From Methanobacteriota archaeon (GTDB taxonomy: Archaea > Thermoplasmatota > Thermoplasmata > RBG-16-68-12): 54,621 bases of DNA. A program made the position numbers and the translations under genes. Shown one piece after another: positions 21,679-30,839 of this stretch. Under the pieces are notes generated by a model, which saw nothing but the letters and a program-made list of their open reading frames with translations, was not told where the DNA came from and made no database searches. Every line of letters begins with the position of its first letter. Position 1 is the first letter of the stretch. The stretch lies in contig VBMI01000091.1 of NCBI GenBank assembly GCA_005878955.1, positions 1-54,621 on the forward strand, read 5' to 3'.

Positions 21679-24291
21679 GTGAGAGGCAATGTCGCGTTGG
21701 CCATGGTCGCTACTTGTCTCCTCCTCCAGGTGGCGGCTCCATGGCAGACAGCAGGTCTCGGGCCGGAGGGTCCCGCATCGGTCGAGACGGGGGATCTGAG
21801 TCTCGTCGGCGACAGGAATCTGGACCCGGTGCGCACACGCGCTTCCGATAATCCTGGACCGCAAGGGTTCGGCATCGTGTCACCGGATCAGATGAGCTAC
21901 CGGCTCCTCGACCATCGCGACGTGGTGTTCCCTCCCGGGTATTCGCCGGACTTCGGACCCGGCCTCATCGTGACCGACTACCCTTGGGGGCAGTCGACCT
22001 CGTTCACACCGGGCCTCACGTCGCCGTACGAGACCCGCCTCACGGTGTACAATTACAGCTCGGACACGTTCCGTACCCACTCCTACAACGCTTCCTGGGG
22101 CGGGGGGTTCACCTCCCCCGGGGACATCACGGCCGTTTCCGGCCCGAACGGAACGTACCTCCTCACCGCCAGTCCGTGGGCGGGCGAGGGCGGCTCCTTC
22201 CCATACACCGGCGGTGACCTCGACTGGCCGTTCAGCAACGTGATCGATTTCCCCCGGCCATCGGGACTGGTCCCCCTCAACTTTCACATTCCGATCGCCG
22301 GACGCGGCTACTCGCCGAACGAACTCCTCTGGATTGAACGCGCCTGGAGCCGTAACGGGTACGATCTGATCGGGCGGGTCTCGGTGAGTCGGTACATCGG
22401 GAGCCCACCGACGATCAGTTTCCTGTACTTCGTGAACCTGACCAGCCCCGGGTTCCTCGACGTGACGCGGGCGCACGACGTCGCGCCTTCCATGGAAATC
22501 CCGTGGGACGCGCCTCTCGGGTGCTGCTACTTCGAGCGCGCGACCTCGAACGTTCTCTTCAACGTCCGAATCCACTTTTTTGGGAACACCTACTCGTTCG
22601 AGTACGTCTTCTACGACATCGCGAACTCCACCGGGACCACGTTCACGGCCCCGAGCTACGACGTCGAGTGGCAGCAGAGACGGGGCGACCTCCTGTACCT
22701 GCTCATGGCCACGACGGCGTCTCCCCGGCCGTTCGAGCGCACGTACATCTTTGTCCAGGTCGACCTCGGCCGCGCGCGCGACTTCGGAACCCTCGCGGCG
22801 GATGCCATCACCGAGCTCTGGCGGAAGACCTTCTGGCAGGATTACACGAACTACTATCCGGTCCCGATCGTGCACAACGATTCCCTGACCGTGCTCGAGG
22901 GCTCCGGCGGCTACGAGCCCGAATGGGGGCCACGGTTCGACCTCGTCACCACGTATGGTCTGCTCAACGGCTCGATGCAATCGCAGGAGGTCTTGAACCT
23001 GAGGGAGCCCCGATTCCGCCTCCGCGACGTCACCTATCCCCGCCTCCCTGTACGGGCGGTGTACGGCAGCTACCTGCTGGACCTCGAGGGGGGCACCGTC
23101 GTGGCGTTGAACCTCACGGACCTCGAGACCTTCCTCTTTCAGCGCACGGGACGGACGCAGTGCCAGTACTGTCACTACGACCTCTATGCCACAGACTACA
23201 ACCCATCCAGAGTGCGCCTCTTCGGCCTAGGGTTCGATTATTCCGCGCCCTCGCGAGGATGGTTCGCCTCCGTGGAGATCAACATCGGGAACCCGCCTCC
23301 CAACGAACCGCCAAGCGCCGCCTTTGCGTACACGCCCACGGCGTACGCCGGCGCCACGATCACCTTCAACGCGTCCGCCTCGGAGGACGTGGACGGGGTC
23401 ATTCAATCGTATCTCTGGGATTTCGGGGACGGGTCGACCGGCGTCGGACGGACGGTTGATCACCGGTACGCTTCCCCGGGGCCGCGCACCGTCGCGCTCA
23501 CCGTGACAAGCAACGGCGGTCTCTCGGGTACGACCGCCGCGGTCGTCGTCGTCCATGCCCTCGTTCCGCACGACAACCGGGCCGGCTTCCGGATGCCCGT
23601 CCCGGAGGATTGGGGGCTCCGAACGGACCTGCCCGACGCGGACCTCCGGTTGGTCGGCCCCACGTACAACGGGACCCGCGCCTTGGTCCTCGTCGCCTCC
23701 TACGGAGACCCAGGGGCCACGGAGGACGTCCCCTACCTCGAGGCCCGAGCGTCCGCGCTGCTCGCGGAAATCCAAATGGAACACCCGGACGCAGTATTCG
23801 CAGCAAGTCCCTCCTATCGAACGATCGCCGGGCACGGGGCCTATGTCTCGATCGTCTCCTACGATTCCGGGGCCACGATGGAGAAGATCGCGATCGTCGC
23901 GAGCGCCGAGCATGAGCATTTCTGGGTCCTCCGGTTCGCGATCAGCGACGCCCTGTTCGGAGCGATGGAGACCGTGTTCAATCAGATGATCGACGGGTTT
24001 GTCATCACCCGGCCAACGCCCGCCGAGGAACTTACCGTCGCAATCGGAATCCTCGGAGCCTGTGGCCTTGCGGCTCTGGTCCCCGCCGTTCTCCTCACCT
24101 GGTGGCCGCTCCGGAGGGCCCGGGCACGGAGGCAAGCGCAGAGCCGCCCCGCGCCCCGCGGGACATCGGCAGCGTGTCCGGGGTGTGGCGCACTCGCGGT
24201 CGACGACGGACGATTCTGTTGGAAGTGCGGCACCGCGTTGCCCGCCGCCCCGCCTCAACCCTCTGCACCGCCCGCCCCGCCGCATCTATAA
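21679..24291 (+). CDS. Large secreted PKD-domain protein with C-terminal membrane helix and zinc ribbon
   Basis: From GTG 21679 this is 870 residues; an in-frame GTG at 21625 is an alternative. A signal peptide (VALAMVATCLLLQVAAPW) is followed by an about 520-residue beta-rich ectodomain with many NxT/S sites. A PKD domain sits at about 23320-23540 (FAYTPTAYAGATITFNASAS, DFGDGSTG), and a further about 180-residue alpha/beta domain follows. A membrane helix (VAIGILGACGLAALVPAVLL) leads to a cytoplasmic zinc ribbon CPGCGA..DDGRFCWKCG. The ribbon could connect the surface protein to cytoplasmic partners. The ectodomain family is not recognised. Confidence 0.8.
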   Translation: MRGNVALAMVATCLLLQVAAPWQTAGLGPEGPASVETGDLSLVGDRNLDPVRTRASDNPGPQGFGIVSPDQMSYRLLDHRDVVFPPGYSPDFGPGLIVTDYPWGQSTSFTPGLTSPYETRLTVYNYSSDTFRTHSYNASWGGGFTSPGDITAVSGPNGTYLLTASPWAGEGGSFPYTGGDLDWPFSNVIDFPRPSGLVPLNFHIPIAGRGYSPNELLWIERAWSRNGYDLIGRVSVSRYIGSPPTISFLYFVNLTSPGFLDVTRAHDVAPSMEIPWDAPLGCCYFERATSNVLFNVRIHFFGNTYSFEYVFYDIANSTGTTFTAPSYDVEWQQRRGDLLYLLMATTASPRPFERTYIFVQVDLGRARDFGTLAADAITELWRKTFWQDYTNYYPVPIVHNDSLTVLEGSGGYEPEWGPRFDLVTTYGLLNGSMQSQEVLNLREPRFRLRDVTYPRLPVRAVYGSYLLDLEGGTVVALNLTDLETFLFQRTGRTQCQYCHYDLYATDYNPSRVRLFGLGFDYSAPSRGWFASVEINIGNPPPNEPPSAAFAYTPTAYAGATITFNASASEDVDGVIQSYLWDFGDGSTGVGRTVDHRYASPGPRTVALTVTSNGGLSGTTAAVVVVHALVPHDNRAGFRMPVPEDWGLRTDLPDADLRLVGPTYNGTRALVLVASYGDPGATEDVPYLEARASALLAEIQMEHPDAVFAASPSYRTIAGHGAYVSIVSYDSGATMEKIAIVASAEHEHFWVLRFAISDALFGAMETVFNQMIDGFVITRPTPAEELTVAIGILGACGLAALVPAVLLTWWPLRRARARRQAQSRPAPRGTSAACPGCGALAVDDGRFCWKCGTALPAAPPQPSAPPAPPHL

Positions 24292-24294
24292 GTA
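24284..24294 (+). promoter_or_regulatory. TATA box of the Rqc2-like gene
   Basis: ATCTATAAGTA overlaps the end of the preceding gene and is centred about 31 bases before the ATG at 24320, predicting a very short leader. Confidence 0.5.
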
Positions 24295-24319
24295 AGCCCA
24301 CCCGCTTCGGAACCGTCCC

Positions 24320-26224
24320 ATGAAGGAGGCCCTCACGTCCTTCGACCTGATGGCCCTCGTCGCCGAGTGGCAGGGCCTCGTCGGGGGCTACGTCGACAAG
24401 ATCTACCAGGCGAGGGATGAGGTCATCCTCCGCATCAACCTCCCAGGCGTCGAGCGGAGGGAGCTGTACTGCAAGGCGGGGAAGTGGCTCTGCCTCCACG
24501 CGACGGAGGAAAAGCCGGAGACCCCCCCGCCGTTCGCGATGGGCCTCCGGAGGGCGGTGGACAACGCCCGGATCACCGCGATCGGGCAGCGGGGGTTCGA
24601 CCGCGTCGCGATCCTCCGGCTCGAGCGGGGCGGGGCCCACGAGCTCGTGTTCGAGATGTTCGGGAAGGGGAACGTCGTCCTCGTCCAGGGCGGGAACACG
24701 GTCGCGGCGATGCGCACCCAGTCGTTCAAGAGCCGCCAGATCCGGGCGGGGATCGCGTACGACTTCCCCCCCGCGGGCACGAACCCCCTCGACCTCGACC
24801 GGGAGGGGTTCCGCCGGACGGTCCGCGCGGCGAAGGGGCAGGTCGTGAAGATCCTCGCGTCCCCGATGAACCTGGGCGGCACGTACGCCGAGGAGCTCTG
24901 CCTCCGGGCGGGCGTCGCGAAGGACACCCCGGTCGCCTCCCTCGCGGACGCGGACCTCGACGCCTTGTACACGGCCCTGAACAACATCGCGGTGGCTGTC
25001 ATGCAGGAGAAGCGGCCCGCGCTCATCCTCGAGAACGGCCGGCCGATCGACGCGGTCCCCGTCGACCTCGCGCTGTACCGCGGCAAGGAATGGCGGGAGT
25101 TCCCGACATTCAACGAGGCGGTCTCGTCCTACGTGGTCTCCGTCGCGGCCCAGGCGCCCGCTGCGGACGACCCGTCCGAGGGCCTCCGCCACCGCGCCGC
25201 GCAGCTCCGGGAGAACCTCGAGGCCCTCCGGCAGGAAGCGATGACGGCCGAGGCGAGGGCCCTCTTCCTGTACAACCACTTCCCGCTCTTCGAGGAGATG
25301 CTCAAAGCGGTGCGGGAGGACCGCGAGTTCGACCGGGTCCAGGTCCGGGGGATCGACCGGGAGAAGGGCACGGTCACCGTCGCGATCGGGGACTTCGACG
25401 CCCTCGTCCTGGACTACCGCAAGGACGTGAACGGGAACGCGCAGGACCTGTACGAGTCCCGCCGGGAGGCCCTGCGGAAGGCGGACCGCGTCGTCGAGGC
25501 GATCCGGGACGCGGAGGAGCAGGTGCGGGCCGCCGAGAAGAAGGCGGTCCGGGCCGCGAAGCGCCCGAAGGGCACGCCCACGCGGCGGTTCTGGTTCGAG
25601 GCGTACCGGTGGGCCCTCTCCTCGGAGGGCTTCCTGATCCTCGGCGGGAGGGACGCGAAGACGAACGACTCCCTCGTCCGGAAGCACCTGAAGGAGGGCG
25701 ATCGGTACGCGCACGCGGACGTCCACGGGGCCCCGAGCGTCGTCGTGAAGGAGGGCTCGAAGGCGGGCGAGGCGACCCTGCGGGAGGCGTGCGAGCTCGC
25801 GCTCGTGTACTCGAAGGCGTGGCCCGCGGGGCTCTCGAGCGGGAGCGCGTTCTGGGTCCTCCCCGAGCAGGTGAGCAAGCAGGCGGAGTCCGGGGAGTTC
25901 CTCCCGCGGGGCGGGTTCGTCGTGCGGGGGAAGCGGAACTACGTCCACGACGTCCCCCTCCAGATGGCGGTGGGCGAGGTCGAGGTGGAGGGGCACCGGA
26001 AGGTGATGGGCGGGCCCGTCGCCTCCCTCGCCGCGCGGTCCTCGAAGTTCGTCGTCCTCACCCCGGGGGAGATGGACCGTCAGCGGCTCGCGACGCGCCT
26101 CGCGCAGGCGTCCGAGGTTCCCGCGGAAGAGGTCTCGCGCGTCCTCCCTCCCGGCGGGTTCTCCGTCCTCCGGGCCCACGGGATCGAGCTCGGCCTCGAC
26201 GTCGCGGGCCCCGCGGCGTCGTGA
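24320..26224 (+). CDS. Rqc2/RqcH/NEMF-family ribosome quality-control protein
   Basis: The 634-residue protein has the full NFACT layout. The NFACT-N domain contains the conserved Asp9 (SFDLMALV) and Asp94-Arg95 (QRGFDRVAIL), residues required in yeast Rqc2 and bacterial RqcH for C-terminal tailing. Helix-hairpin and coiled-coil segments lie at about 280-420, then an NFACT-R (DUF814) domain with RFWFEAYRWALSSEGFLILG and VRKHLKEGDRYAHADVHGAP. These proteins bind the large ribosomal subunit after splitting of stalled ribosomes, recruit tRNA and tag the nascent chain. A TATA box gives a near-leaderless mRNA. The HtpX protease gene follows on the same strand. Confidence 0.94.
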   Translation: MKEALTSFDLMALVAEWQGLVGGYVDKIYQARDEVILRINLPGVERRELYCKAGKWLCLHATEEKPETPPPFAMGLRRAVDNARITAIGQRGFDRVAILRLERGGAHELVFEMFGKGNVVLVQGGNTVAAMRTQSFKSRQIRAGIAYDFPPAGTNPLDLDREGFRRTVRAAKGQVVKILASPMNLGGTYAEELCLRAGVAKDTPVASLADADLDALYTALNNIAVAVMQEKRPALILENGRPIDAVPVDLALYRGKEWREFPTFNEAVSSYVVSVAAQAPAADDPSEGLRHRAAQLRENLEALRQEAMTAEARALFLYNHFPLFEEMLKAVREDREFDRVQVRGIDREKGTVTVAIGDFDALVLDYRKDVNGNAQDLYESRREALRKADRVVEAIRDAEEQVRAAEKKAVRAAKRPKGTPTRRFWFEAYRWALSSEGFLILGGRDAKTNDSLVRKHLKEGDRYAHADVHGAPSVVVKEGSKAGEATLREACELALVYSKAWPAGLSSGSAFWVLPEQVSKQAESGEFLPRGGFVVRGKRNYVHDVPLQMAVGEVEVEGHRKVMGGPVASLAARSSKFVVLTPGEMDRQRLATRLAQASEVPAEEVSRVLPPGGFSVLRAHGIELGLDVAGPAAS

Positions 26225-26304
26225 CCCGGGCAAGAGCCTTGCGGATTCCCACCGGCCTCCCCGCGCAAAGGTTCTCATACCGCGCCGGCTAGATTGAGGT
26301 CACG

Positions 26305-27189
26305 ATGGGCGCGCGGCTGCGGACGGCGGGGCTGTTCCTCCTCCTCACGGGGATCTTCGTGGGGTTCGGGTGGGTCATCGGCACCGTGTTCTTCGGGGAC
26401 TGGCTCCCGATGGTCGTCCTCTTCCTGGTCCTCGCCGCGGCGATGAACGCGATCTCGTACTTCTTCGCGGACCGCCTCGTCCTCTGGACGTACCGCGCGA
26501 AGCCCGTCACGGAGTCGGAGGCCCCCGCGCTGTACCGGGTCGTGCAGCGGGTCGCGGCGATGAACGACCTGCCGGTGCCCCGGGTGTACCTCGTCCCGTC
26601 CGCCACGCCGAACGCGTTCGCGACAGGGCGGAACCCCCGCCATGCCGTCGTCGCGGTGACCCAGGGCGCGTTCCGTGTGCTGAACGAGAGGGAGCTCACC
26701 GCGGTGGTCGCCCACGAGATGGCCCACGTGAAGGACCGGGACATCCTCGTGATGTCCGTGGCCGCGACGATCGCGGGCGCCCTCACCCTCCTCGCCCGGT
26801 GGGCCCTCTGGGGGACCCTCCTCGGGGGCGGGTCCCGGGACCGGCAGGGGGGCTGGCTGATGTACGTCCTCGCGATCCTGGGGATCGTCCTCGTCCCGTT
26901 CGCCGTCCTCCTCGTGCAGCTCGCGATCTCGAGGAGCCGCGAGTACAAGGCGGACCACGTCGGCGCGAAGACGCTGGGCGCGCCCGGGGCGCTCGCGGAC
27001 GCGCTCGAGCAGCTCGAGTACCGGAACCGCCAGAACCCCATGGACTTCGGGAGCCCGTCCTCCGGCAGCCTTTGGATCGTGAACCCGTTCCGGGGGAACT
27101 GGCTCGCCGGCGTGCTGTCGACCCACCCGCCGATCGACGAGCGCATCCGGAGGCTCCGCCTCCTGGAGAAGGGCGAGGACGCGTACTGA
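26305..27189 (+). CDS. htpX: HtpX-like membrane zinc metalloprotease (M48)
   Basis: The 294-residue protein has two N-terminal membrane helices (to about residue 50), the zinc motif HEMAHVKDRD at 137-146 and a third ligand in SREYKADHVG (about 214). Two further helices lie between these, and the ending THPPIDERIRRLRLLE is standard for HtpX. HtpX cleaves misfolded membrane proteins from the cytoplasmic side. All catalytic residues are present and the length is typical. It is downstream of the ribosome quality-control gene by 80 bases. Confidence 0.95.
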   Translation: MGARLRTAGLFLLLTGIFVGFGWVIGTVFFGDWLPMVVLFLVLAAAMNAISYFFADRLVLWTYRAKPVTESEAPALYRVVQRVAAMNDLPVPRVYLVPSATPNAFATGRNPRHAVVAVTQGAFRVLNERELTAVVAHEMAHVKDRDILVMSVAATIAGALTLLARWALWGTLLGGGSRDRQGGWLMYVLAILGIVLVPFAVLLVQLAISRSREYKADHVGAKTLGAPGALADALEQLEYRNRQNPMDFGSPSSGSLWIVNPFRGNWLAGVLSTHPPIDERIRRLRLLEKGEDAY

Positions 27190-27238
27190 TCCGCCGGGAA
27201 AGGCTAAGTAACCCGCGACCGCTCGGAGGCCGGGCCCC

Positions 27239-27694
27239 GTGACCTCGAAACTGCTCGATGAGCTCGACGTCGCGATCCTGCGGCGGCTGAACCAGGACGC
27301 GCGGAAGAGCTTCCGGGACATCGCGCGGGAGCTCCGCGTGAGCATCAGCACGGTCAGCAACCGCGTGAAGCGCCTCGAGGCCGAGGGGGTCGTCCTCGGG
27401 TACATCCCCGTCCTCGACGAGAAGCGCCTCGGCTACGACGTGCTCGCCGTGATCGGCATCCGGATCTCGAAGGGGAAGCTCCTCGAGGTCCAGCGGAAGA
27501 TCGGGCGGGAGGACAAGGTCGTCGACGTGTACGACGTCACCGGGGAGTACGACAGCGTGATCATCGCGCGGTTCCGGAACACGAAGGAGCTCGACGCGTT
27601 CATCAAGCGGCTCGTCGCGATGGAGAACGTGGAGCGGACGTACACGCAGGTCGTCCTGAACGTCGTGAAGCAGGAGAAGCGGGCCCCGATCTGA
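27239..27694 (+). CDS. Lrp/AsnC-family transcriptional regulator
   Basis: The 151-residue protein is a standard feast/famine regulator. The N-terminal wHTH has LLDELDVAILRRLNQDARKS and LRVSISTVSNRVKRLEAEGV. The C-terminal RAM domain shows YIPVLDEKRLGYDVLAVIGI, VYDVTGEYDSVIIARFRNTK and VERTYTQVVLN. The ligand, probably an amino acid, cannot be read from sequence. GTG 27239 is the start that begins the first helix. A TATA-like ggctaagtaac lies about 30 bases upstream. Confidence 0.93.
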   Translation: MTSKLLDELDVAILRRLNQDARKSFRDIARELRVSISTVSNRVKRLEAEGVVLGYIPVLDEKRLGYDVLAVIGIRISKGKLLEVQRKIGREDKVVDVYDVTGEYDSVIIARFRNTKELDAFIKRLVAMENVERTYTQVVLNVVKQEKRAPI

Positions 27695-27744
27695 CCTGTC
27701 CGTGCAGGGAGGGATATGGGCCTCCCCGGGAGTCCCATGCGCAA

Positions 27745-27754
27745 CTTTTAAAGG
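27745..27754 (+). promoter_or_regulatory. TATA box of the zinc-ribbon/NfeD/flotillin operon
   Basis: CTTTTAAAGG predicts initiation near 27775. This gives an about 22-base leader that contains GGAGGGG (27786-27792), a good ribosome binding site four bases before the ATG at 27797. This gene is thus led, unlike many in the window. Confidence 0.55.
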
Positions 27755-27796
27755 ACGGCGCCCCCCTCTGGCGGAGCACTGGGCCGGAGGGGACAC

Positions 27797-28480
27797 ATGG
27801 CGAACCTGCTCAACTTCAACGCGTCCCGGGATCTCGGGTTCTCCCATCTGCGGGAGCTAGAGTTCGACCTCAACCGGACCCTCAACTTCGACCCGAACCG
27901 CGACCTCGTCTTCCAGCCGAACCGGGACCTCGGGTTCGGGAAGCGGGGGGTGCTGTTCCGCGGGTACGCATGCCCGAACTGCGGGGCGATCGTCTCCCCA
28001 GACGCCACGTCGTGCTCGGAGTGCGGGGCGGAGTTCCAGACGCCGGAAATCCGTGGCGCGCCGCTGAAGGCGGTCGTCCAGACCTCGAAGTTCGAGCGGG
28101 AGGGCGAGCCCGCGCCCGCTCCGCCCCCGCAAATGCCCCCGCCGCCCGCGCCCCGGAGCGCACCGCTCCCCCCGCCGCCGATGCGCGCCTCGCCCCGGCC
28201 GCCGGCCCCGACGCCTCCCGCCGCCCCATCCACGACCGCTCCCTCCGGCTCGCGGTTCTGTCCGAACTGCGGGGCCCGCTCCTGGCAGGGGGACATGTTC
28301 TGCTGGAACTGCGGGGCGAGGTTCACCGGATCGGCGAAGGTCGCGACGACGAGCCCCACCGGGGCCGGCGTCCCGTCGACCGCGGAGTCGGTCCAGCTCC
28401 CGCCGAAGAAGGTGAAGAAGGTCACGAAGGACTGGCAGGACACGGGGAAGAGCCTGTCCGAGTACGCGGAGGAGAAGTGA
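27797..28480 (+). CDS. Double zinc-ribbon protein with N-terminal NRDLxF repeats
   Basis: The 227-residue protein starts with four or five octapeptide-like repeats of the form xxNRDLxF (residues about 5-48, e.g. DPNRDLVF, QPNRDLGF). A zinc ribbon follows (ACPNCGA..SPDATSCSECG), then an about 65-residue proline-rich linker, a second ribbon (RFCPNCGARSWQGDMFCWNCG), and a Lys-rich C-terminus. It has no membrane segment. It is encoded four bases before nfeD in an operon with flotillin, so it may be a cytoplasmic scaffold at the flotillin membrane domain. No enzymatic motif is present. Confidence 0.8.
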   Translation: MANLLNFNASRDLGFSHLRELEFDLNRTLNFDPNRDLVFQPNRDLGFGKRGVLFRGYACPNCGAIVSPDATSCSECGAEFQTPEIRGAPLKAVVQTSKFEREGEPAPAPPPQMPPPPAPRSAPLPPPPMRASPRPPAPTPPAAPSTTAPSGSRFCPNCGARSWQGDMFCWNCGARFTGSAKVATTSPTGAGVPSTAESVQLPPKKVKKVTKDWQDTGKSLSEYAEEK

Positions 28481-28484
28481 TCCT

Positions 28485-29087
28485 GTGGCCGACATTGTGA
28501 TCGTTTACCTCGTGATCACCCTCATCTTCGCCATCCTCCTGGTCGCGATGGGACTCCTGGGCGGCCTGGGAGGGGTCTTCGACATCCACCTCGATGTCGG
28601 CCACGGGGTGGACGTCGGAGGTGGAGGCGTTGACACGGGCGGGATCGGCCACGATGTCTCCACGGACTCCGGCCAGTTCGCGGGCTCGGGGATCTCGCCC
28701 CTCAGCCTCCCGATTCTGTTCGTATTCGGGACGTTTTTCGGCGCCTTCGGGACGATGCTCGAGATCACCCAGGCCTTCCCCACGATCGCCGTCCCGTTCT
28801 TCGCCGGGGTGTTCTCCGCCGTCATCACGGCGGTGATCTACTTCATCATGGTCCGCGTCTTCGTCAAGAGCCAGGCCGCCAGCGAATACCGTCTCAAGGA
28901 CCTGGTGGGCTCCAACGGGGAGATCACGGTTCCCGTGGAACCCGGCTCTCGAGGACAGGTCCTCGTCATGACGGACGCGGCCGGACGGACGCTTCTCTCG
29001 GCCGTCTCGAGCACGAGCCTGAGGACGGGGGACCGCGTGACTGTCAAGGGAGTCGAGGGAAACTCCCTCGTCGTTGAAAAGGTGTGA
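28485..29087 (+). CDS. NfeD-like membrane protein
   Basis: The 200-residue protein has an N-terminal membrane helix (IVIVYLVITLIFAILLVAMG), a glycine/histidine-rich extracytoplasmic loop (about 28-65), and two or three more helices (ISPLSLPILFVFGTFFGAFG, FFAGVFSAVITAVIYFIMVR). A C-terminal OB-fold follows with LVGSNGEITVPV and TGDRVTVKGVEGNSLVVEKV. This is the short NfeD/YuaF type that partners with flotillins in membrane microdomains. GTG 28485 is the start, four bases after the zinc-ribbon gene. The flotillin gene follows by 15 bases. Confidence 0.85.
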   Translation: MADIVIVYLVITLIFAILLVAMGLLGGLGGVFDIHLDVGHGVDVGGGGVDTGGIGHDVSTDSGQFAGSGISPLSLPILFVFGTFFGAFGTMLEITQAFPTIAVPFFAGVFSAVITAVIYFIMVRVFVKSQAASEYRLKDLVGSNGEITVPVEPGSRGQVLVMTDAAGRTLLSAVSSTSLRTGDRVTVKGVEGNSLVVEKV

Positions 29088-29102
29088 AAGGGGAGGAGAG
29101 CA

Positions 29103-30572
29103 ATGGCATTGGAAGACACGCTGATATTGGTAGTGTTGATCGCGGTGCCGCTGGCCGTGCTGGGGCTGATCGGGGCCTACGCGGCTCGGTACAAGAAGGT
29201 CCCGCCCGATGCGGCAATGGTCGTGTACGGACGCCGCTTCGGGGGACGGGGGTATGACGTCATCAGGGGCGGCGGGAAGTTCATCCTGCCGATCGTTGAG
29301 AGCTACCGGTTCCTCCCGCTCGGGATCCGGACCCTCGACGTCATCGTGAACGAGATCGTCACCGACGTCACCCGGAGCGGCGCGCGGGTGAACATCAAGG
29401 CCGTGGCCCAAGTGAGGATCTCGGACGACCCGGACGTCCTGAGGACGGCGGCGGGCCAGCTCCTGCACAAGTCCGATGACGAGATCAACGAAATCGCACT
29501 GAAGACCCTCGAGGGCCACGTCCGAGGCGTTTGCGCGACCCTGACGATCGAGCAGGTGAACAGCGACCGGGACGCGATCGCGTCAAAGATCCTCACGATG
29601 GCGGGCGAGGACCTGAAGAACCTCGGAATCGAGATCCGATCGTTCGTGATCAAGGAGATCGAGGACGAACACGGGTACCTCGACGCCCTCGGCATCAAGC
29701 GGACGGAAGAGGTCAAGCGGGACGCCAGGGTCGGGAAGGCGAATGCGAACCGGGAGGCGACGATCGCGGAGGCCATCGCCGCACAGCTGGCGGAGAAGGC
29801 GAACGCGGACGCCGAGGCGCAGGTCGCCACGTTCCACCGGGACCGCGACGTCATCCGGTACAAGGCCGAAGGAGAGGTGGAGACGGAGCGGTCGAACCGG
29901 GAGATCTCCTTCCAGATGCAGACCGCCCGCCGGAACCAGGAGCTCGTCGTCGAGCAGACGAAGATCGACATCCGCCAGAAAGAGCAGCAGGTCCTCGTCC
30001 AGACGCAGGAAGTCCTCCGGCGCCAGCAGGAGCAGGCCGCAGATCAGGTCGTCCCCGCGAAGGCGAAGGCGGATGCCGTCGCCGCGGAGGCGGACGGCGA
30101 GAAGCGGCGCCTGGTGACGACCGCCGAGGGCGAGAAGGAGCGCGCGATCCTCGTCGCGGAAGGCGAGAAGGAGCGGCTCTCCCGCGTCGCCCAGGGCGAG
30201 GCGGAGCGGATCCGCCAAGAGGGGACCGCGGAGGCGGACATCATCCGCCTCAAGGGCGAGGCGAACGCGTACGCAATCAAGGCGACCGGGCTCGCCGAAG
30301 CGGAGGCGATGCGCGCGAAGGCGGCCTCGTGGGAGCAGTACGGCAAGGCCGCAATCACGCAGATGATCGTCGAGAAGCTCCCGGAGATCGTCGCGAACGC
30401 CGCGAAGTCCCTCGAGACGACGGAGAAGCTCATCATCATGGGGGACCGCGGGCCGTCCCAGCTCGTGAGCAGCGTCGTGGACATCGCCGCGACCGCGCCC
30501 GCCCTGGTGAAGAGCCTCACCGGGATGGACCTGACGGACCTCGCGGGCAAGTTGAAGGACGTCGTCAAGTAG
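29103..30572 (+). CDS. Flotillin-like SPFH/band 7 protein
   Basis: The 489-residue protein has an N-terminal membrane helix (LILVVLIAVPLAVLGLIGAY), then an SPFH domain (about 35-190: PDAAMVVYGRRFGGRGYDVI, FLPLGIRTLDVIVNEIVTDV). A long flotillin helical region rich in EA/EGE repeats follows (about 200-400: GEKRRLVTTAEGEKERAILV). A C-terminal hydrophobic helix (MIVEKLPEIVANAAKSLETT) precedes the end. Flotillins oligomerise into cages that organise membrane patches. A good GGGGAGGAG ribosome site precedes ATG 29103. It forms an operon with nfeD and the zinc-ribbon gene. Confidence 0.93.
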   Translation: MALEDTLILVVLIAVPLAVLGLIGAYAARYKKVPPDAAMVVYGRRFGGRGYDVIRGGGKFILPIVESYRFLPLGIRTLDVIVNEIVTDVTRSGARVNIKAVAQVRISDDPDVLRTAAGQLLHKSDDEINEIALKTLEGHVRGVCATLTIEQVNSDRDAIASKILTMAGEDLKNLGIEIRSFVIKEIEDEHGYLDALGIKRTEEVKRDARVGKANANREATIAEAIAAQLAEKANADAEAQVATFHRDRDVIRYKAEGEVETERSNREISFQMQTARRNQELVVEQTKIDIRQKEQQVLVQTQEVLRRQQEQAADQVVPAKAKADAVAAEADGEKRRLVTTAEGEKERAILVAEGEKERLSRVAQGEAERIRQEGTAEADIIRLKGEANAYAIKATGLAEAEAMRAKAASWEQYGKAAITQMIVEKLPEIVANAAKSLETTEKLIIMGDRGPSQLVSSVVDIAATAPALVKSLTGMDLTDLAGKLKDVVK

Positions 30573-30632
30573 CCCGCGCCATAAGGGACGCCGCGCGGCG
30601 TCCCTCCTTTCCATTTCAATGCGGGTGACCCC

Positions 30633-30791
30633 GTGAGAATCGCCTCCGTGGAGTGGACGCTCGGGAAGGACCCCGAGGTCCTCGTCGAGGTCTACACCAC
30701 CGAGTCCCTGCTCGAAGCGGTTCTGGGGGCACTCCTCGAGGATCCCGCCGCGATGGCGAAGGCGATGAAGCTCCTCAAGCAGGCCGCGTAA
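30633..30791 (+). CDS. 52-residue hypothetical protein downstream of flotillin
   Basis: GTG 30633 opens a 52-residue protein: RIASVEWTLGKDPEVLVEVY, then TTESLLEAVLGALLEDPAAM and KAMKLLKQAA. It has one beta hairpin followed by two amphipathic helices. Codon usage matches its neighbours. It starts 60 bases after the flotillin stop and may be the last gene of that operon. No family is recognised. Confidence 0.55.
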   Translation: MRIASVEWTLGKDPEVLVEVYTTESLLEAVLGALLEDPAAMAKAMKLLKQAA

Positions 30792-30839
30792 CCCCGGTGG
30801 CGGTCGTGCCTCTCGGCCCCCGAGTTTCCCGTGGCGGGC

